Source: an uncultured Ruminococcus sp. (GTDB lineage Bacteria; Bacillota; Clostridia; Oscillospirales; Acutalibacteraceae). Taken from it: a DNA stretch of 64,000 nucleotides. Positions within the stretch are counted from its first letter, which is position 1. Each line of letters opens with the position of its first letter. Made by a program: the position numbers and the translations under genes. Under the pieces are notes generated by a model. That model saw nothing but the letters and a program-made list of their open reading frames with translations, was not told the DNA's origin and did no database searches. This document shows, in pieces, positions 17,986-25,968 of this stretch. The stretch lies in contig CADCKR010000016.1 in NCBI GenBank assembly GCA_902802105.1, positions 19,877-83,876 of the forward strand, given 5' to 3'.

Positions 17986-18160
17986 TACTAATTCCTTATA
18001 AAAAGCAGACTTAGGTTTGCGAGGATGATTTTCGCAAGACGCGGCGGAGGACGCAGGAATCCTGACGGATTCCGAGAACGACAACAAAGTATTGCGACGA
18101 CAACAAAGTATTGCGGAAATCAGACCGCAAAAATTGTCTGCTTTTTGTTAGGTATTAGTA
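17986..18160. repeat. Family A element, long form with internal duplication (175 bp)
   Basis: Nearly identical to the copy at 1769-1924, but a 19-base segment (CGACAACAAAGTATTGCGA) is duplicated in tandem near 18080-18118, which exactly explains the length difference. The ends are TACTAATTCCTTATAAAAAG and the complement of TACTAATACCTAACAAAAAG. Confidence 0.8.
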
Positions 18161-18289
18161 TAAGTCCAAGCTTTTTACTGATATCCTGCAATGTTACAAA
18201 TAATAGCACAGCAAGCTATAAATATATACTTACAGTGCCGTTTTTATGCTTTTTTAGAATAAAATAACTGATTTTTGACGAGATATGCA

Positions 18290-18329
18290 TTAATGTTAAA
18301 ATTTGCGGTGCTACTATTTTTAACATTAA
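18290..18329. promoter_or_regulatory. Inverted repeat upstream of the XRE-ABC operon
   Basis: TTAATGTTAAAA (18290-18301) and TTTTAACATTAA (18318-18329) are perfect 12-base inverted arms 16 bases apart, ending 17 bases before the -35. A plausible operator for the XRE protein encoded just downstream. It lacks a T run, so it is not a terminator. Confidence 0.5.
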
Positions 18330-18346
18330 ATGTACAGTAAAGTTGG

Positions 18347-18375
18347 TTGAAATATACCGCCGTGAATGGTAAAAT
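18347..18375 (+). promoter_or_regulatory. Promoter of the XRE-ABC operon
   Basis: TTGAAA (18347-18352), a 17-base spacer, extended -10 TGGTAAAAT ending at 18375. The start codon is 27 bases downstream. Confidence 0.75.
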
Positions 18376-18401
18376 ATAGATACTGAAAGCGAGGGATAAG
18401 C

Positions 18402-18839
18402 ATGAACGATGTACTGAGACAAGTACGCATAAGCAAAAAGATGACGCAGGAGGAGCTTGCAGAAAAGCTTGACGTTTCGCGTCAGACGATCGCCAAGTGG
18501 GAAAACGGAGAAAGTATTCCTGACATAATGAGGTGTTCGCAGCTTGCAGAAATTTTCGATATTGATATGGATAACGTAGCATCTATGTTTATACAAAGAG
18601 ATATTAACAAGGCTATGAATGCAAAGAGAAAATTCATATTCGGCAAATGCAGGATAAAGCACAACAGGATAGTGATACCCGAAGATGCACAGTGTGTCTT
18701 TGGTCTTAAAGACGGAGATGAGCTTCTTCTTGTGGGAGATATAAAACAAGGCATGGCGCTGATACCTATAAGCGGAGTGGATGATTTCGTTACACAGCTT
18801 GACAATGCGCCGGTTCTGGAGGTTGATGATTATGAATAA
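18402..18839 (+). CDS. XRE-family regulator with C-terminal AbrB-like domain
   Basis: A 145-residue transcription regulator. Residues 4-58 are a Cro/C1 helix-turn-helix (MTQEELAEKLDVSRQTIAKWENGES). Residues about 78-130 resemble a SpoVT/AbrB swapped-hairpin domain (GKCRIKHNRIVIPEDAQCVFGLKDGDELLLVGD), a second DNA-binding or dimerising unit. It overlaps the ABC ATPase gene by 8 bases, so it almost certainly controls the transporter and itself. The inverted repeat at 18290 is a candidate site. The effector is unknown. Confidence 0.88.
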   Translation: MNDVLRQVRISKKMTQEELAEKLDVSRQTIAKWENGESIPDIMRCSQLAEIFDIDMDNVASMFIQRDINKAMNAKRKFIFGKCRIKHNRIVIPEDAQCVFGLKDGDELLLVGDIKQGMALIPISGVDDFVTQLDNAPVLEVDDYE

Positions 18840-19563
18840 GGCTATAGTTCTGAAGGGGATCACAAAAAAATTCGGTACAAAAACAGCAGTTGACCACATT
18901 GACTTAGAGGTCAGCGAAGGCGAGATATTCGGCCTTTTGGGGGTAAACGGCGCCGGCAAGACTACTACCATACGTATGCTTACAGGTCTTTCGCTCCCCA
19001 CCGAGGGCGAGGCAAAGGTATTGGGGCTTGACCTCAGAAGTGATATCGACAAGATAAAGCTTCTTGTAAATATTTCTACACAGGAGACCGCTATCGCCGG
19101 CAACCTTACTGTTGAAGAGAACCTGAAATTCATTGCAGGCATCTACGGCGTAAGCAATGAGGATCTTAAGGAAAGACTTGAAGATATCTATGATTCACTT
19201 GAACTTGGCGAGGTAAGGGATCAGCGCTCGAAAACACTTTCGGGCGGCTGGCAGAGAAGGCTCAGCATTGCTATGGCGCTAATTACCGGCCCTAAGCTCA
19301 TTTTCCTTGATGAGCCTACGCTTGGCCTTGACGTTCTTGCAAGACGCGAGCTGTGGAGATTTGTAAAGAAGCTCAAGGGCAAGGTTACAATAGTGCTTAC
19401 TACCCACTATCTTGACGAGGTAGAAGCGCTCTGCGATACGATAGCTGTCATGGCAAAGGGTCATGTTCTTGCTGTGGGCACCGCAGACGAGCTGAAAAAG
19501 TCTGTTAACAAGGATACATTAGAGGATGCATTTGTTGAAATTGTCGGAGGAGAAAAGAAATGA
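18832..19563 (+). CDS. ABC transporter ATP-binding protein (drug/ABC-2 type)
   Basis: A 243-residue ATPase with Walker A GVNGAGKTT, Q-loop STQET, signature LSGGWQRR, Walker B LIFLDEPTLGLD and H-loop TTHY. This subclass pairs with ABC-2 permeases for export of drugs, peptides or lipids. ATG 18832 has GGAGGT 8 bases upstream and overlaps the regulator gene; its TGA overlaps the permease ATG (ATGA). Substrate unknown. Confidence 0.93.
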   Translation: MNKAIVLKGITKKFGTKTAVDHIDLEVSEGEIFGLLGVNGAGKTTTIRMLTGLSLPTEGEAKVLGLDLRSDIDKIKLLVNISTQETAIAGNLTVEENLKFIAGIYGVSNEDLKERLEDIYDSLELGEVRDQRSKTLSGGWQRRLSIAMALITGPKLIFLDEPTLGLDVLARRELWRFVKKLKGKVTIVLTTHYLDEVEALCDTIAVMAKGHVLAVGTADELKKSVNKDTLEDAFVEIVGGEKK

Positions 19564-20372
19564 GAGCACTTGTATTTACTTCAAGGAACATCAAAGAGCT
19601 GCTGAGGAACCCCCTGAGCTATCTGTTCTGCCTGGGAATGCCTTTGGTAATGCTCATAGTTATGACGCTTATTAATGCTTCCATCCCTAAGCCGGAGATA
19701 CCTGCCGATGCCAAGCTGTTCAATATTAGTCTGGCTGAGGCAGCCGAGACGACAAAGGTGTTCAATATTGAGATGCTCACGCCTGCAATAGCTATATTCG
19801 GCCTTACGTTTATCATGCTGTTCAGCTGCATAGCCGTTTCTTCTGACCGCACAAGCGACTTTCTTACAAGGCTCTATGCTTCTCCTATGAAGAGCACGGA
19901 TTTCATCATCGGCTATACGCTTCCTTTTGCGATCATTGCGGCCGTTCAGATTGTTATAACATTTATTGCCGGCGAGATAATTTCTCTTATCGTAAAGGGC
20001 GAGAGCTTCAATATCGGTTATATGCTGCTGTCGCTGCCGCTGTTTATTCCCGCAGTAATACTTTTTATCGGTATAGGTATTTTCTTTGGTACGCTTCTTA
20101 ACGAGAAGGCTGCTCCGGGCGTCTGCTCGGCAGTTATAACAGCCGCTGCCATCCTTGGCGGTATCTGGATGGATATTGATACAATGGGCGATGCATGGGT
20201 AGCTGTTTGCAGCTGTCTGCCGTTCTATCACAGCGTAAAGGCTGCCCGCTGTGCTCTTGCCGGCGATTTTGGCGGCATGATAGTACCGCTTATGATAACG
20301 GCCGCCTTTGCAGCAGTTATTTTTGCAGCATCAGCTCTTATTTTTGCTCATAAGTCCAAGGCTGACAAATGA
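19560..20372 (+). CDS. ABC-2 type permease
   Basis: A 270-residue membrane subunit with six predicted TM segments: about 15-35, 62-90, 115-140, 158-182, 190-210, 240-265. It has the loop before TM3 seen in ABC-2 permeases (SDRTSDFLTRLYASPMKSTDF). It partners the ATPase at 18832 through a 4-base start/stop overlap. Regulator, ATPase and permease form one operon. Confidence 0.92.
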   Translation: MRALVFTSRNIKELLRNPLSYLFCLGMPLVMLIVMTLINASIPKPEIPADAKLFNISLAEAAETTKVFNIEMLTPAIAIFGLTFIMLFSCIAVSSDRTSDFLTRLYASPMKSTDFIIGYTLPFAIIAAVQIVITFIAGEIISLIVKGESFNIGYMLLSLPLFIPAVILFIGIGIFFGTLLNEKAAPGVCSAVITAAAILGGIWMDIDTMGDAWVAVCSCLPFYHSVKAARCALAGDFGGMIVPLMITAAFAAVIFAASALIFAHKSKADK

Positions 20373-20399
20373 TATTGCAAATCTGAATACATATTCATT

Positions 20400-20439
20400 C
20401 CGGTGAAGCGCTGTGTTATTCTTCACCGGATATATTTTT
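20400..20439 (+). terminator. Rho-independent terminator
   Basis: CCGGTGAAG and CTTCACCGG arms separated by 12 bases, then ATATATTTTT. It ends the ABC operon. Confidence 0.9.
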
Positions 20440-20461
20440 GTAAAAATTTCATAATTTTGTA

Positions 20462-20490
20462 TTGTACGAATCGTAATTATAGGTTATAAT
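20462..20490 (+). promoter_or_regulatory. Promoter of the glycosyltransferase gene
   Basis: TTGTAC (20462-20467), a 17-base spacer, TATAAT (20485-20490). It lies 38 bases before ATG 20528. Confidence 0.75.
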
Positions 20491-20527
20491 ATTATCACAG
20501 ATGAAAACAGAAGGAGGCGTTTGTATT

Positions 20528-21283
20528 ATGAAGGGCTGTACATTTACTGTGGTTATTCCTGCACATAACGAAGAAGACTATGTTGTGCGATGCATAAACT
20601 CCGTAAAAAGAGCCGCCTCATTCTACGGCGGCAAAGTGGAGATCATTGTTGTATGCAACCGCTGTACCGACAATACTGCGGAGCTTGCAAGGCAAAACGG
20701 CGCAAGGGTGCTCTATAACGATGAACGCTGTATCGGCAGCGTGAGAAATACCGGCATACGTGAAGCCAAGGGCGAAGTAGTGGTCACGATAGACTGTGAT
20801 AACCGCATGACAAAGGGTACGCTGCAGGAGATCGCATATCTTATGGCAACGGGTCTGTTTATCGGCGGCGGCGCGCCTATGCGTTTCGACCGGAATTCCT
20901 TCCCGCTTTTTTTCAATGATGTGCTGTGCAAGGCCGGCTTTAATCTCACCGGACGTTACTGCGGGATATTCTGGGCCGAAAAAAAGACCTTCCTTGAGAT
21001 AGGGGGCTTTTCCGAAAAAAAGGCTATGGAGGATGTTGCTACCGCAGGCAAGCTGAAAAAGTTAGGTGAGATGCGCGGAAAGAAATATACCGTTCTGCGC
21101 CGGAACTATCTTATCAATTCTACCAGAAAGTTTGACGATATGGGCGACTGGCTTTATTTCAAGCTCCTTTTCAAGAATGCCGGTACACTTATCAGAGCCG
21201 CATTCGGCGACAAGAGCCGGCTCAACAGTCTGCTCGATAAGATGTTTTATGACTATAATGATAACGCCAAGAAAAAGGAGTGA
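20528..21283 (+). CDS. Family 2 glycosyltransferase
   Basis: A 251-residue GT-A enzyme that transfers a sugar from a nucleotide donor. The nucleotide-binding start FTVVIPAHNEEDYV, CTDNTAELA, GSVRNTGI and the DXD-like metal site VTIDCDNR are visible. There is no obvious TM, so it is cytoplasmic or peripheral. ATG 20528 is in frame after AAGGAGG (10-base spacing); the ATG at 20501 has none. It is followed after 5 bases by a small wHTH-like gene. Acceptor unknown. Confidence 0.88.
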   Translation: MKGCTFTVVIPAHNEEDYVVRCINSVKRAASFYGGKVEIIVVCNRCTDNTAELARQNGARVLYNDERCIGSVRNTGIREAKGEVVVTIDCDNRMTKGTLQEIAYLMATGLFIGGGAPMRFDRNSFPLFFNDVLCKAGFNLTGRYCGIFWAEKKTFLEIGGFSEKKAMEDVATAGKLKKLGEMRGKKYTVLRRNYLINSTRKFDDMGDWLYFKLLFKNAGTLIRAAFGDKSRLNSLLDKMFYDYNDNAKKKE

Positions 21284-21288
21284 TACTT

Positions 21289-21552
21289 ATGCAGCTGCAT
21301 GATCCATGCCCTGTGAGCATTATGATATTTCTGAATGAAGCCCTGAAAAGCAAGAAGAGCGTTACCTTCAATGAAGTGATGTCTGCGCCGGGCTGCAAAA
21401 AATTTTCCGTAAGGGATATCGGCAAGGCGCTTGAGCTTGTGCGGAGAAACGGCCTTGTCAAGGCGTCGTCGCGCTTCGGATGCAGTGAACTTCTGGAATT
21501 TACCGCGACCGGCATTACTGATGCCGGCAGAGAATTTCTGAAAAAGCTTTGA
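21289..21552 (+). CDS. Small winged-helix-like protein (87 aa)
   Basis: An 87-residue protein whose pattern (FNEVMSAPG, RDIGKALELVRRNGLVKAS, TATGITDAGREFLKKL) fits a single winged helix with the typical ITDAGREFL ending of such domains. It may bind DNA or a protein. AAGGAGTGA precedes ATG 21289. Five bases after the glycosyltransferase, so co-transcribed. Function unknown. Confidence 0.6.
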   Translation: MQLHDPCPVSIMIFLNEALKSKKSVTFNEVMSAPGCKKFSVRDIGKALELVRRNGLVKASSRFGCSELLEFTATGITDAGREFLKKL

Positions 21553-21634
21553 AGCAGCGAAGAGTATTTTTATATCAATATTTTTATAGTATGTTCAATA
21601 AAGGATAATAAAATATGTGAAGGAGGAAAATAAA

Positions 21635-22957
21635 ATGGCATACACAAAGCATATTGTAACAACCATTGCATTTCTTATCGGCATAAGATCCGATATAGTA
21701 AAACAAATAGGGGAGGAGGAGCCGGAGCTGATAGCAAAGCTGAAAGATGATCAGCCAAGCCTGATAATAAGATATTTATGCAAGCTGCGCACTCAGCTTA
21801 TGATGAATTTTAAAAAGACCGATATCGAAATGAAATCAAATCTCATAAATATTGACAGGCTGCCCTGGTTCGACAATAAAAATATAATGCAGCTTGAAGA
21901 ATGGGGTATACGGATAATAAAAGCCAACGGTTCATCTGCTAAATATATGGAAAGCATAAACAAATATATCAGCGACAACATCACACGCTGCAAGGGACTT
22001 TTTCCGGAGTATGTGAACTGGGAATATATCAAGGACCTTTTCATAATCCCGCGCTTTACTCAGGAAAAGGTCATAAAATCCGAATTTGCGAAATATATGG
22101 CAAACAGGGAGTATTATCCGTTCCAGCAATATATACATTGGCAGCCATACGACTGCGGCGGAATGCTTATCAACGATTCAAAATTTTTCGCCGTTATTTA
22201 CAAACAGCATGGCGATGATTATATCACAAAGTCAAATTACCGCGTAGCTGATGAAGATATAAAAGAAAGGATATATCAGTTTATAAACGAGACCGACAGC
22301 GTCGAGATCGTTGTTGACTGCGAAAACTCAAATCCCTATAAACTTTGCAGCGTTATTTTAGGTCTCAGACGTGCTGAAATATCAAAAATACACAAGCTGA
22401 TACTATTTGACGATATCCATACAAGTCCCGGCTGGGATATGCTTGACAAATTCGTGCCGATACCGATAGAGCACATCATGGTAGAGCGCGTAAAGGAGCA
22501 GAAGAGCCTTGTCGATATAAAAATGACTGCGACCGTATGTATGGAGCATTACCAGAACAAGGTATCCTCATTCCTGCTGTTTTCGAGCGATTCGGACTAC
22601 TGGGGGCTTATCTCCTCACTGCCGAACGCACATTTTCTTATGATGTTTGAATATGAGAAGGTAAGCGAGGCAATAAAGAAGACTCTTGCGGGTCATGAGA
22701 TATTTTTCTGCGCCATTGATGATTTCGGCACCGGAAAGATAGACGATTTCAAAAAATTTGTGCTTTGCTATCTGATGAAGAAGTACCTGCCCGATCTGTT
22801 AAAATACAACGGCAAGGAACTTGTTGAGATGCTTTATGCAGAAGCGAAAATACCGGCCGAACAAAACGAGATGGATAATTTCTACAACAAGTATGTAAAG
22901 ACTCTGAAATTTATAGCTGACGACAACGGAAAAATGTACTTCGAGATACAAAAATAA
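21635..22957 (+). CDS. NYN/PIN-like domain protein, probable RNase
   Basis: A 440-residue protein. The N-terminal half is an unrecognised helical region. From about 215 to 350 it has the acidic pattern of NYN/PIN-like nucleases: Asp228 in VVDCENSNP, Asp in KSLVDIKMTATVC, and Asp319/Asp321 in FSSDSDYWGL. The C-terminal part (about 365-440) looks like an extra helical domain. Family members cleave RNA with a metal ion; the target here is unknown. ATG 21635 follows AAGGAGGAAAA. It is closed by a strong terminator and may have its own promoter in the A/T-rich gap. Confidence 0.72.
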   Translation: MAYTKHIVTTIAFLIGIRSDIVKQIGEEEPELIAKLKDDQPSLIIRYLCKLRTQLMMNFKKTDIEMKSNLINIDRLPWFDNKNIMQLEEWGIRIIKANGSSAKYMESINKYISDNITRCKGLFPEYVNWEYIKDLFIIPRFTQEKVIKSEFAKYMANREYYPFQQYIHWQPYDCGGMLINDSKFFAVIYKQHGDDYITKSNYRVADEDIKERIYQFINETDSVEIVVDCENSNPYKLCSVILGLRRAEISKIHKLILFDDIHTSPGWDMLDKFVPIPIEHIMVERVKEQKSLVDIKMTATVCMEHYQNKVSSFLLFSSDSDYWGLISSLPNAHFLMMFEYEKVSEAIKKTLAGHEIFFCAIDDFGTGKIDDFKKFVLCYLMKKYLPDLLKYNGKELVEMLYAEAKIPAEQNEMDNFYNKYVKTLKFIADDNGKMYFEIQK

Positions 22958-22978
22958 CCTGTGCGTTTCCGCAAATAA

Positions 22979-23042
22979 CAGACCAGCGTTTGTTGAATGA
23001 GCTTTGTTTAACTCACAAACGCTGGTCTGGATTATTTTATTA
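22979..23042. terminator. Long-stem terminator between convergent genes
   Basis: CAGACCAGCGTTTGT (22979-22993) and ACAAACGCTGGTCTG (23015-23029) form a perfect 15-bp stem followed by ATTATTTTATT. It overlaps the stop codon of the convergent PHP gene. Confidence 0.9.
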
Positions 23043-23912
23043 TTTTATATCTGCGAGCACACGTCTGAAAAATCTGATAAGCCCTGCGGGGTAATCAGAT
23101 ACATCGGGATGATTTGTGTGCCCCAATGCTACAGTCTTGTTAGCGCCGTGATAGTCGCTTCCGGCAGTGATATACAGATCATACTTTTTGGCAAAATCAA
23201 GCATTTCGTTTATCAGCTCCCGTGAAAAGCCTGAATAAAAGCATTCTGCGCCCTGCAGGCCGAGCTCCGTCAGTCTGCTCAGCCGCTTATCCATTTCGGC
23301 GCCGGTTATAAGCTGATTGCCGCTGCCAAACGACGGATGGGCAAGCACCGGTATACCTCCGCCTGCAAGTATGCCGTTGATAGCCTCCTCCGGACGTACA
23401 TACCTGCCGATGAAATCGCCCTTGTTGAGGTATTCGGATATAGCTTCTTCCTTGGTGGATGCAAATCCGCATTTTACCATCAGCTTGCCTATGTGCGGCT
23501 TTCCGGGGTTTTCCTGCCTGAGCAGAGTATCTATCTCATTCTGCGGGAAGGTTATCCCGAACTCGCTTTTCAGGAAATTCAGTCTGCTTGTAAGCTTTTC
23601 CATGCGGTAATCATGTGCTTTTTGCACGATATCCATAACGGCCTTTTCCGAAGGGTCATAGCTGTAGCCAAGAATATGATACTTTCCGTTTTCATCCCTG
23701 CATGAAAATTCAACGCCGGTAATAAATGCCGGACTGTCATCACGAAGCTCCCTGCTGATGATCTGAGCCGCTTTTATCGCATCATGGTCGGTTATAGAAA
23801 AAAGCTCTATTCCAAGACCCTTTACCTTTTGCAAGATCTCGGACGGCGTATCGGTACCGTCTGAGATCTTTGAATGTATATGAAGGTCTATTTTTTTAGG
23901 GTAACAAGTCAT
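23040..23912 (-). CDS. PHP-domain phosphoesterase (TrpH/YciV type)
   Basis: A 290-residue metal-dependent phosphoesterase. DLHIHSKISDGT, SITDHD, GVEFSC, the VLAHPSFG block and GSDYHG are the conserved His/Asp metal ligands. Relatives act as 5'-nucleases on short RNAs or as 3',5'-nucleotide bisphosphate phosphatases. ATG 23912 follows GGGAGTG. It starts 24 bases after the STAS-kinase gene and is likely co-transcribed. Confidence 0.9.
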   Translation of the reverse strand: MTCYPKKIDLHIHSKISDGTDTPSEILQKVKGLGIELFSITDHDAIKAAQIISRELRDDSPAFITGVEFSCRDENGKYHILGYSYDPSEKAVMDIVQKAHDYRMEKLTSRLNFLKSEFGITFPQNEIDTLLRQENPGKPHIGKLMVKCGFASTKEEAISEYLNKGDFIGRYVRPEEAINGILAGGGIPVLAHPSFGSGNQLITGAEMDKRLSRLTELGLQGAECFYSGFSRELINEMLDFAKKYDLYITAGSDYHGANKTVALGHTNHPDVSDYPAGLIRFFRRVLADIK

Positions 23913-23936
23913 TGAGGCACTCCCTTTGCATATTGC

Positions 23937-25532
23937 TTATATGTTCTTTTTCAGCCTTAGAATGTTTTTGCCGTCGGCATATTCGTAATTTACATCGTCC
24001 ATAGTTTTCTTTACCATAAATATGCCAAGGCCGCCTATAGGACGTTCATTTGCCGGCAGAGTGATGTCCGGATCAGCTTTTTTCAGCGGGTCGTATGGCT
24101 TGCCGTTGTCGATAAATGTCAGCGTCACTGTAACCGGCTTCTGAGATACCTCTACTCTTACTGATGCATTCCCTTTACTGGGAGCATAGGCGTAATTGGC
24201 TATATTAACGAATATTTCCTCGGCCGCAACAGCTATCTGCATTCTTTCCTTTGGCAGACAGCTCGTTTTTTGCAGGTGAGCGTTAATGAAATCAAGTATA
24301 TCATCAAGCTTGCTCACATCGGCTTCAACTATTATCTCATTTGGGGAAAATACCAGACTGTCATATTTATCGAGCAGTGAGATAAGCTGTGCGGTATGAT
24401 ATTCAAGCTCCTTCTTTTCTTTGGCAGAAGATGTCACATTTCTTCTTATGATTCTGCGTATAAGCCGTGTATAGCCGATTATACGGGCCTTGTCTTCAAC
24501 CTCTTTCAGCTTGCTTTCGTTATCTGTGCCAAGATATAAGCGCAGCACCTTTTTCCAGAATTCTGTTGAGGTCTCAAAATCAAATCCCTGAAATCTTTTT
24601 ACATTCTCATGGTCAAGCTCATGAAAACCTATGAATGCATTGAACATTGACGCAAGCTCAAATATCGGGTCGCCTACCGCAAGGGTATCCATATCTATCA
24701 GCAGAACTTCATCGTTTTGAAGCTCAAGGTTTTTGGTATGATAATCGCCGTGTATCATGTGGTCATTGGCAGGAACAGCTTCAACAAGGCTTATGAGCTT
24801 TGTGCTAGAGCTTTTAGGCAGATAGTCCCTGAGAAAAGAAGCCCATGAAAGCGCTATTTTTTTCATGTCGGGAAGCGTGCCCTCGGGTACAGTGGTACTG
24901 TGTATCTTTTTGAGCATTGATACATATTCATTTACGCACCAGTCTATTTTATCAGGCTCCTGAGCAATTATTTCTGAAAAGGAACGTGCATTTAGAAGCT
25001 CAAATACCGAACCATAACTATCGCCAACGCGCACCACATCATAAGAAATGGCTGTAGGTATGCCGAGGATAAGTGCAAGCCTTGCGACCTCACGTTCATG
25101 CCTGATATCCTCGAGTGCATCGGCGTTTCTATATACCTTTACAACCATGTCACGGTTGAGGCGGTAGATCGTTCCGTTGGAGCCTCTTCCTATTTCCTCA
25201 CAACCATCGACAGAAACAACGCGGTATGCCTTTTCGACCGTCATTATCTCGGTAAATCCGGTCGTTTCAAGCACGTCATATACATATAATGACACATTTA
25301 TAAAGCTGATGTCAGGCTCCTTCTTTTTCAGCCGCAGAATAATTCTCAGTCCTGCGCTTGAAATATATTCAAGCGCCTCTGCATCAAAAACAAGGGGTAT
25401 ATTTCCCGCCTTATCAATAATATCGATGATCTCTCTCTCTATATTCTGAGAGTTTCCCGAATCTATTCTTCCGCTTAAATATATAAACAGCTTTCCGTTT
25501 TTTATTTCACTTTTAATTATAAACACTCCCAT
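23937..25532 (-). CDS. STAS domain / APH-like kinase / HATPase fusion protein
   Basis: About 531 residues in three modules. Residues 7-105 are a STAS anti-anti-sigma-like domain (IYLSGRIDS; Ser58/59 in YISSAGLR at the phosphorylation site). Residues about 110-395 are a phosphotransferase of the APH/TIGR02172 type, with loop GRGSNGT, Lys132, catalytic HGDYHTKN and metal-binding IDMDTLAVGDP. Residues about 405-531 are an RsbW-like HATPase with AAEEIFVNIANYA, FIDNGKPYDP and GGLGIFMVKK. This puts the antagonist, a kinase and an anti-sigma-type kinase on one chain. The start is uncertain: ATG 25532 lacks a ribosome site, while GGGAG just inside could serve an in-frame ATA or ATT. It probably controls a partner-switching response. 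Confidence 0.85.
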   Translation of the reverse strand: MGVFIIKSEIKNGKLFIYLSGRIDSGNSQNIEREIIDIIDKAGNIPLVFDAEALEYISSAGLRIILRLKKKEPDISFINVSLYVYDVLETTGFTEIMTVEKAYRVVSVDGCEEIGRGSNGTIYRLNRDMVVKVYRNADALEDIRHEREVARLALILGIPTAISYDVVRVGDSYGSVFELLNARSFSEIIAQEPDKIDWCVNEYVSMLKKIHSTTVPEGTLPDMKKIALSWASFLRDYLPKSSSTKLISLVEAVPANDHMIHGDYHTKNLELQNDEVLLIDMDTLAVGDPIFELASMFNAFIGFHELDHENVKRFQGFDFETSTEFWKKVLRLYLGTDNESKLKEVEDKARIIGYTRLIRRIIRRNVTSSAKEKKELEYHTAQLISLLDKYDSLVFSPNEIIVEADVSKLDDILDFINAHLQKTSCLPKERMQIAVAAEEIFVNIANYAYAPSKGNASVRVEVSQKPVTVTLTFIDNGKPYDPLKKADPDITLPANERPIGGLGIFMVKKTMDDVNYEYADGKNILRLKKNI

Positions 25533-25562
25533 CATAATTATAACATAAAACAATGTATTTAT

Positions 25563-25591
25563 ATTATAAACGATTGTAAGCTTATAATCAA
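25563..25591 (-). promoter_or_regulatory. Promoter of the STAS-kinase gene
   Basis: On the minus strand, TTGATT (25591-25586), a 17-base spacer, TATAAT (25568-25563). A second TATAAT closer to the gene would give an almost leaderless mRNA. Confidence 0.75.
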
Positions 25592-25594
25592 CAA

Positions 25595-25634
25595 AAATTT
25601 CCGATTTTTGTCAGGAAATTTCCGATTTTTGTCA
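25595..25634. promoter_or_regulatory. Two 19-base direct repeats 21 bases apart upstream of the promoter
   Basis: AAATTTCCGATTTTTGTCA occurs at 25595-25613 and again at 25616-25634. The near copy ends 3 bases from the -35 of the STAS-kinase promoter. A two-helical-turn period on the same DNA face fits cooperative activator binding, for example a response regulator. The regulator is unknown. Confidence 0.6.
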
Positions 25635-25692
25635 TGTAATGTTTATAATGACGCTAAAAAATTCTGTAGTCGGCATAAAAGCGGAAAGTTAA

Positions 25693-25745
25693 TACTAATT
25701 TCTGATAAAAAGCAGACTTAGGGCAATACCGCACAAAGATAGTGC
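25693..25745. repeat. Chimeric remnant: family A left end joined to family C left end
   Basis: TACTAATTTCTGATAAAAAG and following bases to 25721 match the left end of family A. The sequence then switches to GGCAATACCGCACAAAGATA of family C. No right ends follow. It continues into GCGCAGGCTCTGCGCC, also found near 55668. Confidence 0.65.
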
Positions 25746-25794
25746 CGCAGATGCGCAGGCTCTGCGCCGAATTGGGAGCGGCAGCTTGCCGCCA

Positions 25795-25929
25795 GGGAAA
25801 TCAATTTTTAAAATTTACAGCTCAAATTCAGCGGTTTCAGGAAATGGGTCCGGGGGAGAACTCTTTTTCCGCCGGAAAAGAGTTTCCCCCGTGTAACCTG
25901 CCGGCCAAAATTGATCTCCGTGAAGTTAG
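25795..25929. repeat. Family B inverted-repeat element with internal hairpin
   Basis: The ends GGGAAATCAATTTT and the complement of GGAGATCAATTTTGG enclose a near-perfect long hairpin at 25852-25890 (GGGGGAGAACTC with GAGTTTCCCCC). The interior contains CAGCGGTTTCAGGAAA, shared with copies at 1614, 36774 and 61026. It ends 11 bases before a consensus promoter. Confidence 0.7.
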
Positions 25930-25939
25930 GCAAATTCGA

Positions 25940-25968
25940 TTGACAATTATTCAGAATAATTGTATAAT
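25940..25968 (+). promoter_or_regulatory. Consensus sigma-A promoter with palindromic operator in the spacer
   Basis: TTGACA (25940-25945), exactly 17 bases, TATAAT (25963-25968). The spacer holds a perfect inverted repeat, ACAATTATT and AATAATTGT around CAG (25943-25963), overlapping both hexamers. Such an arrangement normally means a strong promoter under tight repression. The repressor is not identified. Confidence 0.85.

Noticed and set aside
18025-18267. 80-codon ORF in the family A element
   Set aside because: It is made of element sequence and its flank, is not kept open in the other long copy and has no ribosome site.
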